Assembly (NCBI GenBank): GCA_039680175.1
Contig: JBDKTO010000030.1
Span: 1-64,000 of the forward strand
DNA length: 64,000 nucleotides
Source of the DNA: Veillonellales bacterium
GTDB taxonomy: Bacteria > Bacillota > Negativicutes > JAAYSF01
Reading direction: 5' to 3'
Under the pieces are notes generated by a model. That model worked only from the letters and a program-made list of their open reading frames with translations. It ran no database searches and was not told the DNA's origin. The first letter of the stretch is position 1, and every line of letters begins with the position of its first letter. Positions 8,060 through 17,816 of the stretch are shown here, in pieces. The position numbers and the translations under genes are program-made.

Positions 8060-8605
8060 CTACTGTCTGGTTTCTATTATCCCCGGACGGCTGTAGGATG
8101 CAAGGACTTCGTCCCAGCGATTCTGGGCTTTTAAAATCATTTCAATGATTTCCCGGACGGCACCTTTACCACCGGCGTGAACGGCCACAAAGTGAGCCTT
8201 TGCCTTGACTTCCGGTACGGCGTCGGCTACGGCGCAGGCCAGTCCGACCTGCAGCATAATGGCCAGATCATTCAGGTCGTCACCTACGTAGCCAACCTGT
8301 TCCAAAGTCAATTTATGTTTGGCAAGGAGCTGCTCCAAAGCCGTAACTTTATTCATAGCTCCCTGGTAAACATCTGTAATCTTTAACTCGGCGCCGCGAA
8401 TACTGACGATGTCGCTTTGCCGGCCGGTAATGATAGCCGTCTTAAGACCGGCCCGGTGAGCGGCGGTAATTCCCAGTCCGTCCTGAGCATAAAATTTCTT
8501 TAATATCTCCCCATCCCGGCCAATGACGATTTGCCCGTTGGTCAGTACTCCGTCAACATCGAAAATAAGCAGCCTGATTCTTTTGGCACGAATCTCAGTA
8601 TCCAT
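8060..8605 (-). CDS. kdsC: Kdo-8-phosphate phosphatase KdsC (HAD superfamily)
   Basis: Hydrolyses 3-deoxy-D-manno-octulosonate 8-phosphate to Kdo. The 181-aa product is a capless HAD enzyme. Motif I is DVDGVLT (nucleophile and acid/base Asp), motif II includes TGRQSD, and motif III is GDDLNDL. Its length fits KdsC tetramers. Directly downstream of kdsA and in the same transcription unit. The ATG at 8605 has AAGGAG upstream. Confidence 0.93.
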   Translation of the reverse strand: MDTEIRAKRIRLLIFDVDGVLTNGQIVIGRDGEILKKFYAQDGLGITAAHRAGLKTAIITGRQSDIVSIRGAELKITDVYQGAMNKVTALEQLLAKHKLTLEQVGYVGDDLNDLAIMLQVGLACAVADAVPEVKAKAHFVAVHAGGKGAVREIIEMILKAQNRWDEVLASYSRPGIIETRQ

Positions 8606-8681
8606 TATACCACTCCTTGCCGCAATAAGTCAGTACGGTGAATAATACCAATTAACCTGTTTCGTTTCATAAACTTTCGCT

Positions 8682-9506
8682 CTATTTATATTTTCTGGTC
8701 ACTGCATCAATCGCCAGTACATCTTTTAGCAGATTTTCAAGCTGGTCGACGTAAAGCATATTAGGACCGTCACACAAGGCTTCTTCCGGGTTGTCGTGAA
8801 TTTCCATAAATAAGGCATCCACGCCGGCGGCAACGGCGGCGCGGGTTAGATAGGGTATATATTCCCGCTGGCCGCCGGAAGAGGTACCGGCACCGCCCGG
8901 TAATTGGACGCTGTGAGTGGCATCAAAAACAACCGGATAGCCAAAGGAGCGCAGTATCGGCAGCGACCGCATATCCACAACAAGATTGTTATAGCCTAAA
9001 GTCGCTCCCCGTTCTGTCAGCAGTATATTCTCATTACCGGCTTCCCGCAGTTTGTTGACGACATTTTTCATCTCCTGAGGAGCCAAAAACTGGCCTTTTT
9101 TTACATTCACGGCTTTTCCGGTACGGGCAGCTTCATGCAGTAAATCGGTCTGACGGCATAAAAATGCGGGAATCTGTAAAATATCCAGCACCGCAGCAGC
9201 AGGTTTGACCTGGGTAACACAATGAATATCACTGATTACCGGCACGCCAAGCTGCTGTCTGATGTTTTTCAGAATCGCCAATCCTTCCGTCAGGCCCGGC
9301 CCGCGGAAGGAAGAATAAGAGGAACGGTTGGCTTTGTCAAAAGATGCCTTAAAGATATACGGAACGCCCAGGCGAGCGGTGATTTCCTGAATCGCCCGGC
9401 CAATCTTTAAGGTGCGCTGCGGATCTTCGATAACGCAGGGACCGGCAATCAAAGCAATCGGCTGCTTGCCGCCGATGGTAACGGGACCAATGGTAACGCT
9501 GTGCAT
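8682..9506 (-). CDS. kdsA: Kdo-8-phosphate synthase KdsA
   Basis: Condenses phosphoenolpyruvate with D-arabinose 5-phosphate to Kdo-8-phosphate. The 274-aa product carries family motifs [44 protein letters not shown] and [12 protein letters not shown]. The ATG at 9506 has AGGAGG upstream. kdsB lies upstream across a 355-base repeat region, and kdsC lies downstream. No arabinose-5-phosphate isomerase (kdsD) is present in the window, so that step must be encoded elsewhere. Confidence 0.96.
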   Translation of the reverse strand: MHSVTIGPVTIGGKQPIALIAGPCVIEDPQRTLKIGRAIQEITARLGVPYIFKASFDKANRSSYSSFRGPGLTEGLAILKNIRQQLGVPVISDIHCVTQVKPAAAVLDILQIPAFLCRQTDLLHEAARTGKAVNVKKGQFLAPQEMKNVVNKLREAGNENILLTERGATLGYNNLVVDMRSLPILRSFGYPVVFDATHSVQLPGGAGTSSGGQREYIPYLTRAAVAAGVDALFMEIHDNPEEALCDGPNMLYVDQLENLLKDVLAIDAVTRKYK

Positions 9507-9861
9507 GAGAAATACCTCCTTGTTGTTGGGCGCATGGGGAAAAGATGGTGGAACTTAGTACTTGGTACTTGGCACTTGGTACTTGGGACTAAATCTGTCA
9601 TTGCGAGCGGCAGCGAAGCAATCTCATGTCTGCGATCGTCTATCCGGCATTGAGATCGCCACGGCTAACGCCTCGCGATGACAACTATAATGGCTTTGGG
9701 CACACGGAAGTACTTGGTACTTGGTTCATAGTACATGGCATAAAGGTCTACACCTGCAGCAGCAAGATTGCTTTGCTATCGCTCGCAATGACAATCCGGA
9801 ACTTAATTTCTAAGTTCCAAGTTCTAAGTTCCCATTGCCATGAGCCATGAGCTGTGCGCTC
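9507..9861. repeat. kdsA-kdsB gap: heptamers around an inverted repeat
   Basis: The 355-base gap holds ACTTGGT/ACTTGGC-type heptamers (about 9551-9590 and 9706-9740) around the inverted repeat at 9596-9683. A reversed half copy follows (9762-9793, ending CGCTCGCAATGACA), then more heptamers (about 9813-9860) up to the kdsB stop codon. No gene or clear promoter is visible. Confidence 0.75.
9596..9683. repeat. Dispersed ~88-bp inverted repeat, copy 2
   Basis: Begins TGTCATTGCGAGCGGCAGCG and ends GCCTCGCGATGACA. A near-perfect match to the copies at 19482 and 23023. Confidence 0.9.
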
Positions 9862-10593
9862 CTACCCCCTCTTCGCTACTATCTGATTGACTAACGCCAA
9901 ATCCGCCGCTGTGTCCACTCCGATGGACTTGAAACCGGTTTTAAGAACCTTGATCCGGTAGCCATGTTCCAGGGCTCGGAGCTGTTCTAAGGATTCCGTC
10001 TGTTCCAGGGGCGTGGCATCCAGCCGGGCGAAGGTTAATAAGAAATCCCGGCGGTAAGCATAAATGCCGATATGCTTATAGACCGGAACATTGGGCTGAT
10101 TTACCCGGGGATAAGGTATGAAGGAACGGGAAAAATATAAAGCGTAACCGTTCAGGTCAGTAACCACTTTTACCGCATCCGGCGAATTATATTCGCTTTC
10201 TTCCATCGGTGTCATCAATGTCGCCATATGCAATTGTTCATCCTCGTCAAAGACGGCGGCCAATTGGTCAATAATCGACGGTTCAATAAGGGGCTCGTCC
10301 CCCTGTACATTAATAATAACATCCGCCTGGGTATAGGCGGCCGCCACTTCCGCCAGGCGATCGGTGCCGGTAGGATGATTCGCAGCAGTCAGCATCACTT
10401 CGCCGCCAAATTTTTTCACTGCATCGTAAACCAGTTGATGATCGGTGGCCACGATCACTTTTGTCGGCCGCTTCGCTTGTTTAGCCCGTTCATAGACATG
10501 CTGAATCATCGGTTTGCCGGCAATATCCGCCAAAGGCTTCCCCGGCAGCCGGGTAGATGAATAGCGGGCCGGTATCACACAAAGTATATTCAT
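9862..10593 (-). CDS. kdsB: CMP-Kdo synthetase KdsB
   Basis: Activates Kdo with CTP for transfer to lipid A. The 243-aa product has the nucleotidyltransferase motif IPARYSSTRLPGKPL at its N-terminus, then IVATDHQ, NVQGDEPLI and the C-terminal TGFKSIGVDT. The start is the ATG at 10593 with GGAGG upstream. The frame runs 27 codons further but only through heptamer sequence, so longer gene models would be wrong. Between lpxK and kdsA. Confidence 0.95.
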   Translation of the reverse strand: MNILCVIPARYSSTRLPGKPLADIAGKPMIQHVYERAKQAKRPTKVIVATDHQLVYDAVKKFGGEVMLTAANHPTGTDRLAEVAAAYTQADVIINVQGDEPLIEPSIIDQLAAVFDEDEQLHMATLMTPMEESEYNSPDAVKVVTDLNGYALYFSRSFIPYPRVNQPNVPVYKHIGIYAYRRDFLLTFARLDATPLEQTESLEQLRALEHGYRIKVLKTGFKSIGVDTAADLALVNQIVAKRG

Positions 10594-10623
10594 GGTAAGA
10601 CCTCCGTAGTATGTTTGGGACGG

Positions 10624-10685
10624 GGGGCGATTGGCTTTTGGCGGTGGGCTTTTGGCTGTTGGCTCATAGCTCATTGCTCATCGCC
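10624..10685. repeat. Heptamer array that supplies the lpxK stop codon
   Basis: ATTGGCTTTTGGCGG and related units pass into ATAGCTC, ATTGCTC, ATCGCC. The TGA stop of lpxK (10678-10680) and its last two codons are themselves part of the heptamer sequence. Confidence 0.75.
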
Positions 10686-11832
10686 TGCTATCTCCCGTCA
10701 CGTTCTCAATCAGGCTCATGAGGTCGTCATAGCCGTCAACAAAATTCAGTTTGATACTGAGAACATACATGGGCAGCTGGCGGTCGGAATGAATAAATTC
10801 CGCCGGTATTTTTACCGCGTCTTTATCCGTAATAATCAGGACGCAATCCTCATTTTGCACGGCTTTTTCCATGACTTGCTGCATTTCCGCCATGGTGTAA
10901 TCGTGATGATCCGGAAAACGGTTGGAATCGACAGCTGCCGCACCAATATCGGCTATGGTTTGTTCAAAGGAAAAGGGGTTGCCGATAGCCGATACGGCCA
11001 TCACTTTTTTACCGCGAATGGTATCCAGGGCAATGGGTGTAAACTGAATTCCTTTATACCATTCCTCAATTTCAAGAAAGCACTGGGGAGTATGGGTGCT
11101 CTCCACTACCGGCGCTTTAGCGTTATAGCGGGCCAAAAGGGTGCGAAGATTGCCCCGGCTGTCATCGCTGGACTGGTCAACCCGGGATAAAAGAAAGGCA
11201 TCGGCTCTGGTTAAATTGGATAGGGGTTCCCGTAGCGTTCCCCGGGGGAGCAGAAAATTATTGCCAAATACATTCAGTGTATCAATAAGAACAATATCCA
11301 GATCCCGGGCCAGCTGCCAGTGCTGATAACCGTCATCTAAGATGACCACCTCGGCCTTCAGCTTTTCCACCGCGTACTGTCCGGTTATCCGCCGGTCCCG
11401 TCCGATGACTACCGACACTCCCCGCAGGCTTTTTGCCAGTAAATAAGCTTCATCACCGGCTTCGGTAACGCTCATGTAAATCTTGCGTCCATCGGAAACA
11501 AGACCGACTTCTCCCCGAAAAGATGCCCGGTATCCCCGGTTTAAAATGACGACTTTATAGCCCATGTCGCGAATCATCGCCGCCAGCCGCTGGGCGGTGG
11601 GAGTTTTGCCTGTGCCGCCGACGGTAATATTCCCCAAACTGATTACCCGGCAATTCAGCTTATGCTGCTTCAATATTCCATATTTATACAAGGCAAGTTT
11701 GATAATGACTCCCAGCCCATATAGCAATGAGAATACGCGCAATAATCCCAGCAGGATATCCACCAGGATTCCGGAGCGTTCCCCATGAACCAGTTGATAT
11801 AAATAAACTTGCAATGCTTCCCGTTGCCGCAT
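10678..11832 (-). CDS. lpxK: Tetraacyldisaccharide 4'-kinase LpxK
   Basis: Phosphorylates the lipid A precursor at the 4' position on the inner membrane. The 384-aa product has an N-terminal amphipathic/membrane segment (about 22-45), Walker A GNITVGGTGKTP (about 66), and family blocks VVILNRGYRASF, VVILDDGYQHW and LLPRGTLREPL. The ATG at 11832 has only a weak ribosome-binding site. The final codons and stop fall inside a heptamer array, so the C-terminus may have been reshaped by the repeat. Confidence 0.93.
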   Translation of the reverse strand: MRQREALQVYLYQLVHGERSGILVDILLGLLRVFSLLYGLGVIIKLALYKYGILKQHKLNCRVISLGNITVGGTGKTPTAQRLAAMIRDMGYKVVILNRGYRASFRGEVGLVSDGRKIYMSVTEAGDEAYLLAKSLRGVSVVIGRDRRITGQYAVEKLKAEVVILDDGYQHWQLARDLDIVLIDTLNVFGNNFLLPRGTLREPLSNLTRADAFLLSRVDQSSDDSRGNLRTLLARYNAKAPVVESTHTPQCFLEIEEWYKGIQFTPIALDTIRGKKVMAVSAIGNPFSFEQTIADIGAAAVDSNRFPDHHDYTMAEMQQVMEKAVQNEDCVLIITDKDAVKIPAEFIHSDRQLPMYVLSIKLNFVDGYDDLMSLIENVTGDSRR

Positions 11833-11845
11833 GCTTGTTCCGCCC

Positions 11846-13147
11846 TTATCTAATAGATTCTTCTTCCAGCAGGATTTTTAGATAATAAACACTTTTCCGG
11901 GCTGCCCCCCGATTTTCCTCTATAATTGCCAAAGTTTTTGATGACATAGCCTGCCGCTCGTCTTCGTTATTTAAAATCTGCAGCATTTTTTCTGCCAGTT
12001 CATCAGTATCGCATACGGTCAGACAGGCCCCTCTTCCGGAAAAAAGAGCATAGGTATCTTTGAAGTTAAACATATGAGGCCCGACAAAGATAGGCTTGCC
12101 ATGGGCCGCCGGCTCCAGAATGTTGTGTCCGCCATGAGGCACCAGACTGCCGCCGACATAAATAATATCGCCGATACTGTAAATTTTCCCTAGTTCTCCA
12201 ATTGTATCCAGCAAAACAAAATCATGCCCGGCAGCCGGCTTCCTTTGCAGTCGGGTCCGTCTGGCGCCATGAAAACCGTAATTTTCCGCCAACGCAATAA
12301 TTTCATCGCTGCGCATGGTTTCCCGGGGAGCAATAATCATCCTGGCCTGAGAAAACTGTGTCCTGATCTGCTGAAATGCGGTAAACAGCATTTCTTCCTC
12401 CCCTTTGTGGGTGCTGCCGGCCACTACTACGGGACCGACAGCTTCCAGTCCCAGCTGCCGGCGCAAATCCTGCTTCTCAGTCTGGCTGACTGCGGTATAA
12501 GTTTGATCGTATTTGGTATTCCCGGTCACCACTACCCGGTGGGGATCTGCCCCCAAACGAATTACGTACTGAGCGTCAATCATCGACTGCATGCAGAATT
12601 TCACTACCGTATCCATCATATCGTTAAGCACACTGTGCAAATAGTGGTACCGTTTTACGCTTTTATCGCTGATCCGGCCGTTAACCATCATGACCGGGAT
12701 CCGAAAATGTCTGGCAGCTTTAAGAAAATTGGGCCATAGTTCCGTTTCCACCGGTAAAAATACTTTAGGACGAATCCGGGAAACTACTCTGTGGCTGAGC
12801 CACGGCAAATCGACGGGGAAAAAAATCACGCTGTCGGCATCGGAAATAATTGACTTCGCCATAGCATACCCGCTGGCGGTGACGACCGAAACCAAAATCG
12901 GATCACGGGGAAATTGCCGGCGGATCTCTTTGGCAATCGGACTTGCCGCCACAATTTCACCGACTGAGGCGGCGTGCAGCCAAATGCACTGCCGGCCGGC
13001 AACCGGAGCAAGCACCCGCTCCGGTATAAAGCCGAAACTCTGCCGCAGCCGCTCCCCAAAACCGTTTTCTCTGACCAACCGGACGATGAATACCGGTATG
13101 GCCATTATCACGATGATCATTGCCAAAAGATTATAAAGAAAATGCAT
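11846..13147 (-). CDS. waaA: Kdo transferase WaaA (KdtA)
   Basis: Adds Kdo from CMP-Kdo to the lipid A precursor. The 433-aa product has an N-terminal membrane anchor (about 4-22), the GT-30 N-terminal domain with WLHAASVGE, and the C-terminal nucleotide-binding region with VVAGSTHKGEEE, YVGGSLVPHGGHNILEPA and GKPIFVGPHMFNF. Whether it transfers one or two Kdo residues cannot be told. Tightly spaced between msbA and lpxK. Confidence 0.95.
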   Translation of the reverse strand: MHFLYNLLAMIIVIMAIPVFIVRLVRENGFGERLRQSFGFIPERVLAPVAGRQCIWLHAASVGEIVAASPIAKEIRRQFPRDPILVSVVTASGYAMAKSIISDADSVIFFPVDLPWLSHRVVSRIRPKVFLPVETELWPNFLKAARHFRIPVMMVNGRISDKSVKRYHYLHSVLNDMMDTVVKFCMQSMIDAQYVIRLGADPHRVVVTGNTKYDQTYTAVSQTEKQDLRRQLGLEAVGPVVVAGSTHKGEEEMLFTAFQQIRTQFSQARMIIAPRETMRSDEIIALAENYGFHGARRTRLQRKPAAGHDFVLLDTIGELGKIYSIGDIIYVGGSLVPHGGHNILEPAAHGKPIFVGPHMFNFKDTYALFSGRGACLTVCDTDELAEKMLQILNNEDERQAMSSKTLAIIEENRGAARKSVYYLKILLEEESIR

Positions 13148-13182
13148 GCTGGTACCTCGCTTTATTCTGCTGCATATGAGGT

Positions 13183-14907
13183 TTAATGATTTCGAAATTG
13201 TACTTTATACAATTTATGATAGAGCCCGCCTAAGGCCAATAATTCGTCATGGGTGCCACGTTCGGAAATCCGGCCCTGCTGCATAACGAGAATCATATCG
13301 GCCCGCTGCACCGTCGAGAGACGGTGAGCAATGACAAAGGAAGTCCGGCCAATCATCAGTTTATCCAGGGCTTCCTGCACCAATTGCTCGCTCTCGGTAT
13401 CCAAAGCGGAAGTTGCTTCATCCAGAATCAAAACCCGGGGATTTTTCAAAATAGCCCGGGCGATGGCAATTCGCTGCCGCTGGCCGCCGGACAGCTTCGA
13501 GCCCCGCTCGCCGATCTGGGTGTCGTACCCTTCCGGTAAATCTTCAATAAAGCTATGCGCATTGGCTGCCTTAGCCGCAGCGATAATATCTTCCCGCGAT
13601 GCATCCAGTCTTCCATAAAGGATATTCTCATAAATCGAACCGTTAAACAGTATTGTCTCCTGCGGGACAATACCGATCTGTTCCCGCAGGGAATCCACGG
13701 TTACCTGCTTGATGTCAAAACCGTCAATGCTCACCTTACCGCCGGTCGGATCATAAAAGCGGGGAATCAGATTTACAATGGTTGTTTTACCGGCACCGCT
13801 GGGGCCCACAATGGCCACCATTTGACCCGGTTTTGCTTCCAGGTTCACTCGGCTGAGTACCGGTTCGCCGGATTTATATTCAAAATCAACGTCATGAAAA
13901 ACAACATGTCCCTGAATCGACGGCAATTTTACCGCACCGGCAATATCCTGAATCTCCGGTTCGGTATCCAGCACGGAAAATACCCGTTCCGCCGCCGCCA
14001 GCGCCCGCTGAATGTTGCCGTATACCCGGCTGAGCCGTTTAATGGGGTTGGATATATTTACGGCATAAATCAAAAAGGCAATCAAAGAACCCGCCGTTAA
14101 ATTGCCGTTGATAACTTCCCGTCCGCCATACCAAATGATTACCGTAACGCCGATGGCTGCCAAAAATTCAATCACCGGTGTCAGCGTGGCCATCAGTTGG
14201 GCTGTTTTCATCTGGGCTCGGAAATTAAAGTAATTTTCCTGGTTGAACCGTTCGATTTCGTAATCTTCCCGGACAAAGGATTTAATGACTCTCACAGCGG
14301 AAATGCTTTCCTGCAAAACGGAGGTAATATCTGCCGCTTTACTCTGCATGAGGCTGCTGGCTTTCCGCAGCTTTTTGCCGAAGATATTGATGGTATGAGC
14401 TACCAGGGGCAGAGTAATACAGGTCAGCAGGGACAGTTTCCAGTGAATGTAAACCATCGCCCCCATTGAGCCGAGCAGTGTCATGGCTTCGGTCACCATT
14501 TCGATCATGCTGTCCACCAAAGCGCCTTGAAGAGCTGCCACGTCGTTGGTAATATAGCTCATAATGGCTCCGGTCTGGCGTTTTTCATAATAGGACAGGG
14601 ACAGTTTCTGAAGATGCCGGTAAATAGCCTCCCGGATATCAATGACCACCTTCTGGCCGACAAAAGACATTAAGTATGTCTGCCCGTAAAAAAAGATGCC
14701 TCGCAGCAAATACACCACAATAATGCCAATGGCAATGCTGTTCAGCATCAGCATATCCTTGGCGGTCAGGACCTCATCAATGACACTTTTCAAAATCCAG
14801 GGCACATACAGGTTGGCACTGGCCGCCAGCATAATACATACAATGGCAGCTGCCACCCGCGTTATATAGGGCCGGATATAATTGATCAATCGCAGATATA
14901 CGGTCAT
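13183..14907 (-). CDS. msbA: Lipid A flippase-type ABC transporter MsbA
   Basis: Half-size ABC exporter expected to flip the lipid A core to the outer face of the inner membrane. The 574-aa product has six membrane helices (about 15-310) and an ATPase domain with Walker A (VGPSGAGKTT), signature (LSGGQRQRIAIARA), Walker B (VLILDEATSALD) and the H-loop (IAHRLST). The start ATG overlaps the lpxB stop as ATGA. General multidrug or lipid exporters look alike; position between lpxB and waaA supports MsbA. Confidence 0.9.
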   Translation of the reverse strand: MTVYLRLINYIRPYITRVAAAIVCIMLAASANLYVPWILKSVIDEVLTAKDMLMLNSIAIGIIVVYLLRGIFFYGQTYLMSFVGQKVVIDIREAIYRHLQKLSLSYYEKRQTGAIMSYITNDVAALQGALVDSMIEMVTEAMTLLGSMGAMVYIHWKLSLLTCITLPLVAHTINIFGKKLRKASSLMQSKAADITSVLQESISAVRVIKSFVREDYEIERFNQENYFNFRAQMKTAQLMATLTPVIEFLAAIGVTVIIWYGGREVINGNLTAGSLIAFLIYAVNISNPIKRLSRVYGNIQRALAAAERVFSVLDTEPEIQDIAGAVKLPSIQGHVVFHDVDFEYKSGEPVLSRVNLEAKPGQMVAIVGPSGAGKTTIVNLIPRFYDPTGGKVSIDGFDIKQVTVDSLREQIGIVPQETILFNGSIYENILYGRLDASREDIIAAAKAANAHSFIEDLPEGYDTQIGERGSKLSGGQRQRIAIARAILKNPRVLILDEATSALDTESEQLVQEALDKLMIGRTSFVIAHRLSTVQRADMILVMQQGRISERGTHDELLALGGLYHKLYKVQFRNH

Positions 14908-16055
14908 GTTTGTCCTCCAGCGTACTTGGCCGCTGTGTCCAGAATGACTTTTGCCACCCGGTCAACGGCACCCGCTTCCCCTAGTTTTGCTTTAACTTCC
15001 GCCAAATCCCTCAGCACACGCTGCCGTGTTCCCTGCCGGCATAAAATCTCCAGGGTTTCTTGGGCAATATTGCCGGGATTGGCAGCACCCTGCAGCAATT
15101 CGGGCAATATTTTCCGTCCGGCAACAATATTCGGTAAACTGATATGAGGAATTTTAACTAAAAACCGGCCAAAAAAATATGTAAGAGCCGCGACTTTATA
15201 AATAATCACCGTAGGCAGATCTAACAGCGCAGCCTCTAATGTCACGGTGCCGGAAGCCGCGATTCCAATATCGGCTATGTTCATCAAATCATAATTATTG
15301 CTGCTGGTCAATACAATGGGAACCTGATATTCTTTTACAAAATTCTGCAGCATTTCCCGGGAAATTGTCGAAGCGATCGGTAAAAAGAATTGACAGTCCT
15401 GCCTTTGTTCCGCAATTTTTTCCGCTGCCGCCAGCATTACCGGCAGCAAGTTGACAAGCTCCTGCCGGCGGCTGCCGGGCATTAGCAATACAACCGGTTT
15501 CGCCGGATCAGCCTTAAAAAAACGGTAGGCCGCTGCTTTGGTCATTGACGGTCTGGCAATATCCACCAGGGGATTGCCGACAAAAACAACATCCGCTCCC
15601 GCCTGACGGTAGGCATCGGCTTCAAAGGGAAAAATAGCCGCTACTTTTTCCACCGTCGCTGCCACTTCCTTAGCCCGGCCCCTGCCCCAGGCCCATACCG
15701 ACGGACTGATATAAGAAACCACCGGTATCCCTTTTTCTTTAGCGACTTTAGCCAGGCGCATATTAAATCCGGGATAGTCGATAACGACTAAAACATCCGG
15801 TTTTTCCCGGTCCATCAATGCTGCCAGCATATTCCGCAGACGAAACAGCCGGGGTAGATTTCTAACTACTTCCACCAGGCCGATCACACCTAAATCAGCA
15901 ATATCATAAGCGATTTTCACTCCGGCCTGCCGCATCGCCTGACCGCCCATGCCGATCAGCTCAATATCCGGGCAGTTTTTTTTCAGGGCGGCGGCAACAC
16001 TGGCACCGTGCAAATCCCCGGAGGCTTCGCCGACGGAAATCATTACTTTGTACAT
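14904..16055 (-). CDS. lpxB: Lipid A disaccharide synthase LpxB
   Basis: Joins UDP-2,3-diacylglucosamine and lipid X into the lipid A disaccharide backbone. The 383-aa product has the GT-19 signatures ISVGEASGDLHGA near the N-terminus, GMGGQAMRQAG, VVIDYPGFNMRLA, YISPSVWAWGRGR and LLMPGSRRQEL. The start ATG at 16055 has GGAGG upstream. Overlaps msbA by four bases. Confidence 0.96.
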   Translation of the reverse strand: MYKVMISVGEASGDLHGASVAAALKKNCPDIELIGMGGQAMRQAGVKIAYDIADLGVIGLVEVVRNLPRLFRLRNMLAALMDREKPDVLVVIDYPGFNMRLAKVAKEKGIPVVSYISPSVWAWGRGRAKEVAATVEKVAAIFPFEADAYRQAGADVVFVGNPLVDIARPSMTKAAAYRFFKADPAKPVVLLMPGSRRQELVNLLPVMLAAAEKIAEQRQDCQFFLPIASTISREMLQNFVKEYQVPIVLTSSNNYDLMNIADIGIAASGTVTLEAALLDLPTVIIYKVAALTYFFGRFLVKIPHISLPNIVAGRKILPELLQGAANPGNIAQETLEILCRQGTRQRVLRDLAEVKAKLGEAGAVDRVAKVILDTAAKYAGGQT

Positions 16056-16098
16056 AACAGGCCTCCATTACCATCACTGCAAAAATACAACAATATTG

Positions 16099-16166
16099 AA
16101 ACCGCAAAGACGCGAAGAACTAGCGGGAATACGCTGCTGCGCATCCAAACTTCGCGTCTCTAGGGT
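16099..16166. repeat. Inverted repeat of the 'AACCGCAAAGACGCGAAG' type
   Basis: The left arm ACCGCAAAGACGCGAAG and the right arm CTTCGCGTCTCTAGGGTT pair imperfectly around a 30-base centre. It fills most of the lpxB-lpxI gap. Related sequences occur at 27550 and 39078. Confidence 0.65.
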
Positions 16167-16172
16167 TATTAT

Positions 16173-16976
16173 TTACATAGCCATAATTGCTATTCCGTTG
16201 TCATTTGCCAATTTTAGCACTGTTTCCCGCTCCACCAGCAGTGTTTTGCCGGCTTCAATTACCAGCGCCTTCGCTCCGGCCTCAATCATCGCCCGCAGGG
16301 TATCGGGGCCGACGCTGGGTACGTCAAACCGCATGTCCTGGTTGGGTTTGGCCGCCTTGGCCACTGTAACTCCTCCCCGGCCTAATTGGCCGCCCCGGCG
16401 AATACAGCTGTCCGTACCTTCAATGGCTTCTACTGCCATAACCGCCCTGTCTTTGACAACGACAGTCTGGCCGATATCCAGTCCGCCGATTTGCCGGGCC
16501 ATGGAAAAACCGAAATCCATGTCCGCCTGCTCCGCGGCGGAAGGCCGACGACTGGTCAACAAGCCGGGAGACGGCATCAATGTCCGAATCAATTTTGTCT
16601 GGTCCAGGATACCGATTCCCGCCGCTGCCAGTTCCCGGACAAAAGCCAGCATAAGGGTATCGTCACTGTTATCCGGTAACCCGGTCAAAAGTTTTTGCAT
16701 GCGGCTATCCCGTTGAACGGTACCGGCAAACAGCAATTCTTTCGTGACCTTGCCCAGCATGGTAACCTGCTCCGCTTTTTCACTTTTTAAAGTCGTAATA
16801 ATGCGATCTAATTCTCCTACGCTAATGCTGTACATTTTCTGCGCCGCCGCCGCCAGTTCCCTGTCCACGTCCGGCACAAGCCCAATGGCAATCACGGCAA
16901 AGCCCATGCCATGAGCGGCACGGGCAAATTCAACCGGCAGCCGGCCAAGCCCGGCTAATAAACCAATTGTTTTCAT
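16173..16976 (-). CDS. lpxI: UDP-2,3-diacylglucosamine pyrophosphatase LpxI
   Basis: Hydrolyses UDP-2,3-diacylglucosamine to lipid X, replacing LpxH in bacteria that lack it. The 267-aa product matches the LpxI (DUF1009) layout: an N-terminal domain starting GLLAGLGRLPVEFA, VTMLGKVTKELLF in the middle, and a C-terminal domain with DIGQTVVVKDRAVMAVEA, DMRFDVPSVGPDT and ALVIEAGKTLL. Position between lpxA and lpxB supports the assignment. Confidence 0.94.
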   Translation of the reverse strand: MKTIGLLAGLGRLPVEFARAAHGMGFAVIAIGLVPDVDRELAAAAQKMYSISVGELDRIITTLKSEKAEQVTMLGKVTKELLFAGTVQRDSRMQKLLTGLPDNSDDTLMLAFVRELAAAGIGILDQTKLIRTLMPSPGLLTSRRPSAAEQADMDFGFSMARQIGGLDIGQTVVVKDRAVMAVEAIEGTDSCIRRGGQLGRGGVTVAKAAKPNQDMRFDVPSVGPDTLRAMIEAGAKALVIEAGKTLLVERETVLKLANDNGIAIMAM

Positions 16977-16988
16977 TTGTTCTCTCCC

Positions 16989-17816
16989 TTATTCAGAAAC
17001 TTCCCGCCGGCCGCGGCAAATTCCCCGCTCCGCATTCCGCAGGAAGCGAAGAAAATGTTCTATTTCATTACAAGCTTCCAGTTCCTGTTCCATTACGGCA
17101 ATGGCCTGATCCAGGCTCAAGCCGGAACGATAAAGAATTTTATAGGCTTTTTTCAGCGTACGGCGAGCGTCCAGACTGACTCCGGCCCGTGACAAGCCTA
17201 CATTATTGAGACCGGATACTTTTGCCGGATGACCGTCGACGATAACATACGGCGGCACATCTTGTACTACTTTCGAAGCACCGCCGACCATGGCGTTTTT
17301 ACCGATTTTTACGAATTGATGCACACCGGATAAACCGCCAATGACAACCCGGTCTTCCACAACAACGTGCCCGGCTAATGTCGCGGCATTAGACATAACT
17401 ACATAATTGCCGACAACACAATTATGAGCCACATGGGTATAGGCCATCAGCAAACAGTTGGAGCCGATGCGAGTTTCCTCCCCTTCACCGGTAGCCCGGT
17501 GAACAGTAGCGAATTCCCTGATTCTGGTATTATCTCCGATAAATACATAACTTTTCTCGCCGGTAAATTTCAAATCCTGAGGTTCGGCGCCAAGGGAAGC
17601 ACTGGGAAAGATAATACAATTTTTGCCGATACTGGTCCAGCCATCTATAACAACATGAGCGCCGATTTTGGTACCATCGTCGATTAATACGTTTTCGCCA
17701 ATTACCGCATAAGGTCCGATTTCCACATCCTTACCAATGCGGGCACCGGGATGAATAACTGCCGTTTCATGTACTTGATGCAGAGGTATTACTACCTTTT
17801 CCGGTTTTATCAACAA
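16989..17816 (-). CDS. lpxA: UDP-GlcNAc acyltransferase LpxA
   Basis: First acylation step of lipid A. The product (about 275 aa) is a left-handed beta-helix of hexapeptide repeats (VIHPGARIGKDVEIGPYAV) followed by a helical C-terminal domain. LpxA hallmarks include HRATGEGEETRIG and LMAYTHVAHNC, with the catalytic His in the latter. The frame opens with TTG codons at 17822, 17816 and 17813 after AAGGAG. 17816 gives a 6-base spacing, but the exact start is uncertain. A 200-base gap separates it from fabZ. Confidence 0.93.
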   Translation of the reverse strand: MLIKPEKVVIPLHQVHETAVIHPGARIGKDVEIGPYAVIGENVLIDDGTKIGAHVVIDGWTSIGKNCIIFPSASLGAEPQDLKFTGEKSYVFIGDNTRIREFATVHRATGEGEETRIGSNCLLMAYTHVAHNCVVGNYVVMSNAATLAGHVVVEDRVVIGGLSGVHQFVKIGKNAMVGGASKVVQDVPPYVIVDGHPAKVSGLNNVGLSRAGVSLDARRTLKKAYKILYRSGLSLDQAIAVMEQELEACNEIEHFLRFLRNAERGICRGRREVSE

